36,896 bases of DNA, from contig REDJ01000235.1 of NCBI GenBank assembly GCA_007693555.1, positions 1-36,896 on the forward strand, written 5' to 3'. Every line of letters starts with the position of its first letter. Position 1 is the first letter of the stretch. Made by a program: the position numbers and the translations under genes. This document shows positions 8,808-17,500 of this stretch, piece by piece. The notes below the pieces were generated by a model. That model was given only the letters and a program-made list of their open reading frames with translations, had not been told where the DNA came from and searched no databases. The DNA is from Bacteroidota bacterium (GTDB taxonomy: Bacteria > Bacteroidota > Bacteroidia > Bacteroidales > UBA7960).

Positions 8808-8839
8808 ATCAACCCATCAACCCATCAACCCATCAACCC
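8808..8839. repeat. Octamer tract ATCAACCC x4
   Basis: Four perfect head-to-tail copies of ATCAACCC. The last base is also the first plus-strand base of the KamA-family stop codon (CTA, 8839-8841). The same octamer, reverse-complemented as GGTTGATR, forms the tract in the purC leader at 24382-24429. Confidence 0.85.
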
Positions 8840-10773
8840 TAATAGTAGAACCAGATATTCCTGTAATCTCTGATATTTTCGCCCCTTGCAGCCAGTTCTT
8901 CCAGGTAATCATAAATGGGAACATCAATATAGTTATAAGGTGGAACGGGCTGGATATTTTTTTCCCAGGGATGGAATTCGTAAACTCTTCCACCATTGGG
9001 CAGTATCATAACAAGCCTGTGGTCCTGCCAGGCCATAAGCTGGTTCTTTCCCAATTTAGGAACATTAAACACCGGTTCGTCGGTCCTGTCAAGTCCTGGG
9101 AGTAGTCTTGCTTCCTCCTTGCGTTCCTGAAGGATCCTGGCGATGGGCACCATATACTTTTTGGTTTCCTCTTTGCCTTTCATGTTGAAAGTATAATAGG
9201 GGTCAACTCCGATTGATTTGAGATCAAGCCTGAGTTTAACCGATTCAAAGCGGCGTGAATTTTCTACAGTGAAAACTTCCTGATTATATACCATCATACC
9301 TGCTTTCCGTATCCGCTGAACAGCTTCCATGGCCTCAGGAGTAATTTCATAATTGTGCTCAAAATGTGTTATGATACTGATTTGTCTTTTGCCTGGTATT
9401 TGAAAAGAAGCAATCATATCCACAAACTCCTTGTTCCATCTTTGAGGCAGAACAACCGGTGTGCGCGAGCCAAGTCTGATGCGATAAACCTGTTTTTTTG
9501 AGGTAATGCGCTCCAGAATATCTTTTAATGTATGTGTATTCATAACACATGGGTCACCACCTGTAATAAGGACATCGCCCACAGCAGGGTTTTCATCCAG
9601 CCATTGCAATGCACTGGCAACTTCATCTTTTCTGGCCATTGCCTTGGGGTCCATAACTTCGTCAATTTCCCAGTTACGCTGACAATACACACAAATCTGA
9701 GAGCAGGTATTATAAGGTTTTACAATAGCAATACCCGGATAACGACGGGTTACAAGATCAACAGGGGAGGTGTCGTGTTCTCCCATAAAATCAAATTGTA
9801 TACCTCTGTTTTCTTTGCTTTCAATCAGCATATCAACATAATCCGGTGGGGGTATTACCTGTGCCCGGACAGCATGATCATAGCCTATGTTTAATTTACT
9901 GTCCATCAGACTGAGGTAGTAAGGTGTTATGCCGAAAGGTATTTTATTTTTAATGGCCCTTGTTATCGCTTCCTTTTGTTCTTCGGTAAGTTCTATAAGT
10001 TCAATAAGAGGTGCAGCATCTTTGATAACATTTTTCAAATGCCACTGATAATTATCCCAATCCTTTTCATCTGCATTAAAGTACTTTAGAATTCTTTTTT
10101 TATTGGCTTTTCGCCAGTGAATCACTTCTTCTTCCAAACCACTGGGATACTTGCGTAAATATTTTTGCATATTGGATGACAACTCATTGAGGATATTGGT
10201 GCGAGCTTCAGATGCTGCTCTTCCTGTCATCTGCAAAAAGTCGGGGATACCTTTTTTGGCCTGTTTACTCTCAAAATAAATGTTTGATCTACCTTCCAAT
10301 CCACGAAACAGATTAATAAACTCCAGAATAAAGCCGGGAGATATATTTTCCTCTATTTTTTGTTTTTCCTTATTGGTGAGTTTCATCAATAGGTCCAACG
10401 CTGAAAATTTCGTACGATATTCATTTACCGGTCCAATGATACTTTTCATAACCCTAATTGCCTCCCTTACAGTTGATTTTTCAAGGATATGCAGGTCATT
10501 ATCCACATCAAAGATTCTTCTCTCTGCCTTTTGAAGGTAATCATAGATTTTCTCCCTGGCTTCCTCAAGATCATTGCTGTTTTTAAGAATTTCGTAAATG
10601 TTCGGACTTGCTTCCCAAAGCCTGTCGAGGTAGGCATCAATATTTACCTGAAATCTGGGCTTTACCGCATCTACCGCATCGGTAAAGACATCATCAATGA
10701 TTCTTGTATGTAAAACCTGTTTGCCGGGCTTGACTGCCGACCCGGTTTTTTTTACCGGAGCTTTTTTTTCCAT
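8839..10773 (-). CDS. KamA-family radical SAM aminomutase, probably glutamate 2,3-aminomutase
   Basis: A 644-residue member of the lysine 2,3-aminomutase family with an N-terminal extension of roughly 280 residues ahead of the family core. The radical SAM cluster cysteines are Cys357, Cys361 and Cys364 in NTCSQICVYCQRN. GGDP is at 405-408. The PLP lysine is most likely Lys576 in PKLGKN. Arg366 corresponds to the LAM arginine that binds the substrate carboxylate. The two aspartates that hold the lysine side-chain amine in clostridial LAM (Asp293, Asp330) align here with Lys532 (PYYTFNMK) and Asn570 (VFNVP). That same Lys/Asn pair was reported for Clostridioides difficile glutamate 2,3-aminomutase, so L-glutamate to beta-glutamate is the better prediction. 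It is not a beta-lysine operon: no kamDE, kdd, kce or kal genes are adjacent. The N-terminal extension is of unknown role. I leave the symbol empty because kamA would imply lysine as substrate. Confidence 0.85.
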   Translation of the reverse strand: MEKKAPVKKTGSAVKPGKQVLHTRIIDDVFTDAVDAVKPRFQVNIDAYLDRLWEASPNIYEILKNSNDLEEAREKIYDYLQKAERRIFDVDNDLHILEKSTVREAIRVMKSIIGPVNEYRTKFSALDLLMKLTNKEKQKIEENISPGFILEFINLFRGLEGRSNIYFESKQAKKGIPDFLQMTGRAASEARTNILNELSSNMQKYLRKYPSGLEEEVIHWRKANKKRILKYFNADEKDWDNYQWHLKNVIKDAAPLIELIELTEEQKEAITRAIKNKIPFGITPYYLSLMDSKLNIGYDHAVRAQVIPPPDYVDMLIESKENRGIQFDFMGEHDTSPVDLVTRRYPGIAIVKPYNTCSQICVYCQRNWEIDEVMDPKAMARKDEVASALQWLDENPAVGDVLITGGDPCVMNTHTLKDILERITSKKQVYRIRLGSRTPVVLPQRWNKEFVDMIASFQIPGKRQISIITHFEHNYEITPEAMEAVQRIRKAGMMVYNQEVFTVENSRRFESVKLRLDLKSIGVDPYYTFNMKGKEETKKYMVPIARILQERKEEARLLPGLDRTDEPVFNVPKLGKNQLMAWQDHRLVMILPNGGRVYEFHPWEKNIQPVPPYNYIDVPIYDYLEELAARGENIRDYRNIWFYY

Positions 10774-10865
10774 AGTTTTAATTTTTGGAAGGTTGCTTAT
10801 TTGAAAAAATGAGAGTATTAAGTGGTATCAATATTCGGGGCAAAGTAGTAAATTTTTTTTATTAT

Positions 10866-10893
10866 TGAAAAAAAAACCGGCCGAAAGCCGGTA
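10866..10893 (-). terminator. Rho-independent terminator of the surface-adhesin operon
   Basis: On the minus strand, ACCGGC-TTTCG-GCCGGT is followed by a run of T, just after the PorP/SprF stop codon at 10903. The plus strand also has a T-run (AGTTTTTTT) after the same stem, so the element could work in both directions. Confidence 0.8.
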
Positions 10894-10902
10894 GTTTTTT
10901 TA

Positions 10903-11823
10903 CTAATTAAATAATCGGGGTGTTTTGGGATTGATCCTGTTCTTGTTGAAACCCTCAAACGATGTACTTATCATAATTTCATGTGATCCACCACTATATC
11001 CACGAGTCACACCTACTGAATAATCATATGCGTAACCTACCCTTATTTCAGGTGTTATGTTATATCCAACCATAGCAGAGATTGCATCTCCTAACCTGTA
11101 GCTAAATCCTCCCCAGAAAATATCATCATAATAAGCTATCACATTTATATCAAATTGTGTGATATACCAGCTGCTTTTAAATAAAATATAGGGTTGTAAA
11201 CTGATATTATCGGCAATATCCTCAAAGAGATATTTTGCATAAAGATAATAATGCCTGGGTGCAAAATCGATTTCAGCACCTTTAACTGACCGGTAAAGAT
11301 GTGTAATTGCAAATCCGGCAGTAATATTGGGGTCAACATACTCCATCCCAAAATTAAAATCGGGTCTCAGGAAGCTTTCCCTGCCAAAAAGAGCATTGGG
11401 GTCATTCATGTCTTCATAGCGCAGATTTGAACCATCAATTGTACGATTTACAATTCCTGCACCCAGACCGAAGGTTAGACTGGAAAGAACACTTACCTGA
11501 ACAGGAAATGCATAAAAGGCTCGTGCCGTAAGAAAGCTTTCATAGCCTAACTTGTCATGAATCAGATTAATACCTACTCCTCCGAATATTTCCTGTATAT
11601 ATGTGCTTGCATTAAGTGCCTGGGAAGATGGAGCATTTTCAAAACCTACCCACTGCTGCCTTGCAATCAGGGAAGCATTGATTGTGTTTGAAATTTCAAT
11701 AGCAGCAGGGTTAAATATCGTTTCATTAAACATGTATTGGCTAAAATGAACATCATTTTGCGAAATTACCGACAGCGGCAGGAGGCTGGTAATAAAAACT
11801 AATAATTTCAACTTTTTCATCAT
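10903..11823 (-). CDS. PorP/SprF family type IX secretion membrane protein
   Basis: An outer-membrane beta-barrel protein of the PorP/SprF family. After a signal peptide (MKKLKLLVFITSLLPLSVIS) the mature protein begins QNDVHFSQYMFNETIFNPAA, the family hallmark (family pattern q.dp.fsqym.n...yNPA). Repeated amphipathic strands end in YDYSVGVTRGYSGGSHEIMI, the typical last strands. The frame is open to 11919, but the ATG pair at 11823/11820 puts a Lys-rich n-region directly at the signal peptide; start 11823 is chosen. It is the last gene of the adhesin operon, 127 bp after the OmpA-family gene. In Flavobacterium johnsoniae SprF is needed to export SprB, and type B sorting-domain cargo generally travels with a neighbouring SprF-like partner. 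Its predicted job is to help secrete or anchor the 2626-residue adhesin. Confidence 0.92.
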   Translation of the reverse strand: MMKKLKLLVFITSLLPLSVISQNDVHFSQYMFNETIFNPAAIEISNTINASLIARQQWVGFENAPSSQALNASTYIQEIFGGVGINLIHDKLGYESFLTARAFYAFPVQVSVLSSLTFGLGAGIVNRTIDGSNLRYEDMNDPNALFGRESFLRPDFNFGMEYVDPNITAGFAITHLYRSVKGAEIDFAPRHYYLYAKYLFEDIADNISLQPYILFKSSWYITQFDINVIAYYDDIFWGGFSYRLGDAISAMVGYNITPEIRVGYAYDYSVGVTRGYSGGSHEIMISTSFEGFNKNRINPKTPRLFN

Positions 11824-11949
11824 GAAAGATTTAAGTAAAATCGGCATGATGCTACTACCATGCTTATTGCGATGGTGTTGTTTGATTTTTTTATTAAATG
11901 TGGTTTTCATAACCGGCAAATATTATTTTATAATTTTTTTGTTAGTGGT

Positions 11950-14400
11950 TTACAAATCACCTAATAGCCTTCTGGCTTGGCTTACCGGTATACGTTCCCC
12001 TCTGTCAAAGGCAACAATGTAGATCTCATATCCCAGGTCGCGAAGCCTTCGCTGCATGGCAAATGCCTGTTCAAACTCTCTGAAACTTCCTACAAGGTAT
12101 CGGTGATATCGGTCGGTGTCATAGTAATAAATAATGTCAACATCAGGTATATTATTCATTATTCTCCTGTAAAACTGAGGATTGATAGGTACATGGGAAG
12201 CAATAAACTGAACCATGAATTCAATACCATCGGCAAAGTATACCTCTTTTTGAATTGAATTCAGATACCTGAAGCTGTAACGTGATGCATTTTCATTATA
12301 CGCATTTAACTCTGAAACGGGTATGGACTGGAAATTTGCCCTCCTGTTTAATCTGTGTTCTTCATCATTGCTTGCGTTGGGTACAGCCAGCTTTGTTTTA
12401 CCATGGGGCATCATAAAGATGCGCTGGGGATCTATTCCATTTCTTTCCAAATGATCGGCTACACTTTTGGCCCTTTGCTGCGAAAGATAAAAGTTAATTA
12501 AATAGCCACTTACTTCATCTGTATGAGCATTTACGATAACTCCTTTATTGGGATTGTTTCTGAGAAAACCAATTATTTCTCCTAATTTAGATACATATTC
12601 TGTGGTTAAATTGTATCTGCCAAAGTCAAAATATATAATGGGAAAATCTTCATCACTCAGAGTAAATAATTCTTCCCGTTTGTCTCTGGGATCTGTAATG
12701 GCAATTTGTGTGTCATCAGGTTCCTCAGTGTCATCCTCTGCGACAAAATCAGCCGGAATAAGATCAAAATTCAGTTCATAATCAGTGATAACAAGGAAAC
12801 GGTTGGCCAGAAGCTGGTCTTTTACGGCCAATGTGTCATCAAGAGGCTGATAATCCTGGTGATAAATTGAAATGAAGTAATTTACGTCAGTACTCAAATC
12901 GGAGAGTTCATAAAAACCACCCAGGTCTGTTGTCACCTCATATAGATTGTTTCTGTCATCATAAAACATGATTTGTATGCCACTGACAGGACTGCCGGAA
13001 ACTTCATCCCTGACACGTCCGCGAACTTCGAAAGATTTCGGAACAATCCGGAAGGAATAAATGTCATCTTCACCTTTTCCTCCGGGTCGGTTACTGCTGA
13101 AGAAACCGCGATTATAGTTTTCATCGATAACAAAACCGAAATCGTCTGCACTGCTGTTAACTGGTGCGCCCATATTTATGGGTGGTCCGTAGTTTCCATC
13201 TTCATCTATAATGGAATAAAACACGTCAAAACCACCAAACCCTGGGTGTCCATATGATGAAAAATATAAAACATTTCCTGCAATATAAGGATACGAATCA
13301 TTGAATTCCGTATTAATTTCAGGACCCAGATTTATGGGTTCACCCCATCTCCCTCTTTCATCTTTCTTAATTTTATATATGTCATAAAGTCCGTATCCAC
13401 CTTCCATATCTGAAGCAAAATACAGCACCGTACCATCTTCATTGATGGAAGGATAGCCGATATTGAATTCATCACTATTAAAGGCAAATATTTCCGGGGT
13501 ACCCCAGGTATCTCTTTGATCATTATATTTTACAGTATAGATATCAGCAGTGGCACGTGTTCCTGTTTGTCCCCCGCTATTCATGAAGTAGGCAATATTA
13601 TTTACCGCGTCATAGGAAAGAAACCCATCATAATAGGGTGAGTTGATATCACCTCTTAGCTGACGTGGCTTGTCCCAATCGCGATTTCTTTTATTGTAGG
13701 TGGCCTGGTAAATATTGGAAAATCCATTGTTAACATGATTTTCAAAAGGTAGTGTGGAAGAAAATATCAATCTTTCCTTAAGGGTCCGGCTTACCCATGC
13801 CCAATAGAAAATATTGTTGTATCTCAATCGTACATCAATGTCAAACTGCTCATCAACTTTGGCCTGGTCCTGATAGACCACAGCAACATTTTCCATGAGT
13901 GCAACACCCCATTGCTGTCCCGGGTTGTTGATTCCCGATTCATTGGATACCTCAAAAATGGTTTCTGCAAAATAATTCTCCCTGGCAAATTGAGCCGACT
14001 CCAGGAGCTTGAGCCCCAGTTGATCACCGGGCTTAATATATAAGAATCTGTTTGCATGGGCGATAGCGCTTTCAAAATCTTCCAGCCCCAGGTACATCTC
14101 ACTTAAATTAAGGTAGACCTGAGGTTCTTCATAACCCAGATTAAGGGTGATGACATACCACTTTCTGGCTTCTTCATAATCAAGAAGACGCCTGTAAGCT
14201 TCGCCAATTTTGAAAGAGATTTCTCCACGCAATTGTGCTTCACCAATTCTGCGAAGTACACGGTTGTATACCTCAATTGCTTCATGATATTGCTCGTTGG
14301 CGAAGAATTCATCCCCTGCGGCAATGCGCTGCTCTGTGCGCTGCGCCATAACCGGCAGGGTGATAAATATGCATAATAAATAAATATAGATTCGGCTCAT
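11950..14400 (-). CDS. PorE-like TPR / PD40 propeller / CRD / OmpA protein with C-terminal SPOR-like domain
   Basis: An 816-residue envelope protein. Domains in order: signal peptide 1-19 (ends VMAQ); TPR-like helices about 24-135; PD40/WD40-like beta-propeller about 200-450 with repeated 'p.i..dg..lyF.Sd..gg.G.yDiy' strands (PSINEDGTVLYFASD, FFSSNRPGGKGEDDIY); carboxypeptidase regulatory-like domain about 453-530 (EVRGRVRDEVSGSPVSGI); and an OmpA C-terminal peptidoglycan-binding domain about 583-690 (YFDFGRYNLT, NAHTDEVSG, NRRANF). After that comes an extra region, about 727-816, that resembles a SPOR domain (FMVQFIASH ... YLVGSFREFEQA). TPR-PD40-CRD-OmpA is the architecture of PorE of the type IX secretion system, which links the outer-membrane complex to peptidoglycan. 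It sits between the giant adhesin and the SprF-like gene, so it may be a dedicated anchor. Confidence 0.9.
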   Translation of the reverse strand: MSRIYIYLLCIFITLPVMAQRTEQRIAAGDEFFANEQYHEAIEVYNRVLRRIGEAQLRGEISFKIGEAYRRLLDYEEARKWYVITLNLGYEEPQVYLNLSEMYLGLEDFESAIAHANRFLYIKPGDQLGLKLLESAQFARENYFAETIFEVSNESGINNPGQQWGVALMENVAVVYQDQAKVDEQFDIDVRLRYNNIFYWAWVSRTLKERLIFSSTLPFENHVNNGFSNIYQATYNKRNRDWDKPRQLRGDINSPYYDGFLSYDAVNNIAYFMNSGGQTGTRATADIYTVKYNDQRDTWGTPEIFAFNSDEFNIGYPSINEDGTVLYFASDMEGGYGLYDIYKIKKDERGRWGEPINLGPEINTEFNDSYPYIAGNVLYFSSYGHPGFGGFDVFYSIIDEDGNYGPPINMGAPVNSSADDFGFVIDENYNRGFFSSNRPGGKGEDDIYSFRIVPKSFEVRGRVRDEVSGSPVSGIQIMFYDDRNNLYEVTTDLGGFYELSDLSTDVNYFISIYHQDYQPLDDTLAVKDQLLANRFLVITDYELNFDLIPADFVAEDDTEEPDDTQIAITDPRDKREELFTLSDEDFPIIYFDFGRYNLTTEYVSKLGEIIGFLRNNPNKGVIVNAHTDEVSGYLINFYLSQQRAKSVADHLERNGIDPQRIFMMPHGKTKLAVPNASNDEEHRLNRRANFQSIPVSELNAYNENASRYSFRYLNSIQKEVYFADGIEFMVQFIASHVPINPQFYRRIMNNIPDVDIIYYYDTDRYHRYLVGSFREFEQAFAMQRRLRDLGYEIYIVAFDRGERIPVSQARRLLGDL

Positions 14401-14506
14401 TTATGTATATGTTTCAGTTCAACCCGTTTTTATTTGCTGATAAGGTATTTGTAACAAAACATATTCCCCCTCATAAGCTATATACGAAATTCTGTTTTCA
14501 AAGTTT

Positions 14507-14532
14507 CCGGGCAGCCTGCAGGCTGCACCGGG
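14507..14532 (-). promoter_or_regulatory. Strong hairpin between adhesin and OmpA-family genes
   Basis: A perfect 16-bp palindrome, GCAGCCTGCAGGCTGC (14511-14526), is extended by CCGG arms on both sides with a single unpaired base. It begins 8 bp after the adhesin stop codon. No T-run follows, so it is more likely an mRNA 3'-end stabiliser or attenuator than a full terminator. Confidence 0.5.
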
Positions 14533-14539
14533 GGTTGTT

Positions 14540-17500
14540 CTAGTTTTCATTTAATACTACTGTAATGGATCCTTTTACTGTTGTTCGGTTATTGTTTTCA
14601 TCGTAAAGATTCAGAAGATAGTAATAGGTACCCGGTGCAACTCTTCGTCCGTTAAAAGTTCCGTCCCATCCCCTGGTTCCTTCGAATATTTTTTGTCCCC
14701 AGCGATTAAATACAGTAACTTCCTGACCTTCAGCAAAAATGTCATTGATGCCATCACCGTCAGGTGTGAATGCGTTGGGTAAATCGTTTACAACTATTGT
14801 AACTACCTGGCTGATATCAGTACAACCTTCATTGTAAGCTATTACGTAAACAGACTGGCCTGACAGCAGATTCATCGGTGAGAAGATATTTGAAGAACCC
14901 GATTGTTCTGGCATATCATCGCCCTGTCCTTCAGTATCAGTGAGATAGAAATCATATCGCTCGTATCCTGCAGGTATAGCTTCGAAAATTACATTCTGAC
15001 CCAGATATATAGATAAGGTTGAACCGGCGGGGCTTCCATTGGCATTTAGTGAGACCACTGGATCATCTATTACCTCTAATGAAAAACTGATACTGGCCGG
15101 GCATCCCATTTGATCTATTACTGAAAGTGTATAGCTTTCTGAAAATGGTGCTGAAACCTCTGGGTTGAATTCATTGGATATGTTATTTCCAGCGGCATCG
15201 GTCCAGAAAAACTGATAGGGAGCAATTCCACCGTTTATCGTTACAAAATCACCAGGATATATAAAGGTTTCTGATTCACAGACAGCAGGATCCTGAGAGA
15301 GGATTATCTCCAAATCACTTATGGTAATCTGAACCTGATATTCAGCCATACAGCCGTTTTCAGTATCTGTTACATAAAGGGTATAAACTGTTGTTACAAG
15401 AGGACTTACAACCGGGTTAGACTCAGTTGAACTGAACCCATCATCCTGGTCAGATTCCCAGAAGTAGGTATAATTCGGAACAGCTTCACCACCAATTTCA
15501 GTGTTCTGGGCTTCTTCTGCAGTGCAAAAAACCAGGTCCTCCATGATATCCGGAACCGGATCGGGTTCAACAGTAATAACGGCTTCATAGCGATTTGAGC
15601 AGTACTCATTGGAAACATCAAGTATGAAAGTTATCTGATTGTTCGCATCCAAAGGATAAAAACCCGGAATTACAGTTGGATTTGCTTCAGTAGAAACAAA
15701 CCCTTCGGGTACCGAACTCCATAAATAAGTAAGTAAAGGGTCTGCCATGTCACTGCCCAGTTCAATTTCCTCTGACTGGCATACAGTGGAGTCTTCAATG
15801 ATGTCAGCAAATGGTATTTCATGTAATGTAACTGTTATGGTATTTTGATTGGTACAACCTGTAAGTACAAAAGTTTCTGTAAGTGTGTAAACCGTTGTTA
15901 CAGCAGGACTGACCCATGGATTGGAAACAGTTGGATCGCTGATGCTCGGGTCTTCCGGCTCACTGGTCCATAAATATGTGTTTGGCGGCATAGGTTCAGT
16001 GTATTCAGTTCCAATCATTACCGTATCACCGGGGCAGATATTCAAATCAGGTCCGGTTTCCGCAAGTGGTGTAGGATTAACAGTGATAGTTACAGTAGCC
16101 GTGTTGATACATCCAAATTCGGTATACTCCTCAATCAATGTATATGTGGTGGTTACCATTGGAGTAACAACCGGATTGGGAACATCACTGTCAAATTCCT
16201 CTTCTTCATTACTTGACGTCCAGGTATAGATGTTACCGTCAATTGGGGTATCAGGACCCAGAGCTACCGATTCACCTGCACAAATGGTTTGGTCTTCCCC
16301 GGCATTAGGAATACCGCCAACAACAGTAACAACCACAGTATTGGAGTTGGTACAACCGGTTTCAAGATAGGTTTCAATTAAAGTGTAAGTTGTAGTAACC
16401 ATTGGACTGACCACAGGATTGGAAATTGTAGGATCGCTTATGGAGGGATCCTCCGGATCACTGAGCCAGAGATATGTATTGTTAGGTACTGGGTTATCAG
16501 CATCATCTGCACCCAGCATTACCTCATCTCCCATACAAATGGTTTGGTCATCACCGGTAAATGCAAGTGGCAGAGGATTGAAGAAAACAAAGATCTCATC
16601 GAATGAGCTGCAGTTTGTGTCGAGGCTGGTAACAACCACAGAATAAGTTCCGGTTTCCGTTACCTCGAGGGTTTGTTCTGTGCTTCCATCTGACCAGAGA
16701 TATGTTGAATTTACGAATTCCCCGGCGTCCAGTGTAACGACTTCACCATCACACGCTTCTAAATCCTCACCCAAATCCACAACAGGACCCGGGATCACGG
16801 TAATGGTAATTTCTGCCAGGTCACTACCGCAGATATTTGTACCTGCAACAAAGAATGTTGTGGTTTCAGAAAGTGTTACCTGTATTTGAGCATCATTTTC
16901 AATACCTTCAAAATCATAAGGCGGATCGGAAGTCCAGACATAAGTATCAGCCCCGGTGGCCGTAAGAGTGACCAATTGTCCTTCGCAGGCTTCTTCAGGG
17001 TCAGCAATAATAACCACAGTAGGTTCGTCAATTACGGTAAGGGTAACCTCTGCCGTTTCAAAGCAATCTCCATCCACATCATGAACCAGAAGGATAAAAG
17101 TTTCAGTGCCTGTAAAATCTATGTTAATTACCGGGTTTGGATCATTTGAGAATTCAACACCTGAAGACTGCACGGTCCAGAAATAATTGAAATTGCCTGA
17201 GCCTCCGTTTGCAGTTGGGGTACCTCCCAGTTCAAAATCAGAACCGAAGCACACATCCTGGCTTGTGCCGGGATCAACGATAATCTCGGGTAAAATATCC
17301 ACATTCACTTCATCCGAAGCAATACAACCATTACTGTCGGTAATTGTCAGTGTGAATGTGATACTACCTCCTTCATTAAATTCCGCAGGACTAATGAAAA
17401 CAGGATTTAATATGGTTGGATCACTTAAGCCGGTGGAAGGAGTCCACAGATATGTGTAGCCTGTACCTGAGCCACCGGTTGCCAAACCTTCAAGAACTAC

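Noticed and set aside
8507-8839. Possible CRISPR array
   Set aside because: The repeat period is 104 bp with no unique spacers, units are identical throughout, and no cas genes are present.
8839-10773. Annotation as lysine 2,3-aminomutase of a lysine fermentation operon
   Set aside because: The two lysine-binding aspartates are replaced by Lys and Asn, and none of the lysine fermentation genes are adjacent.
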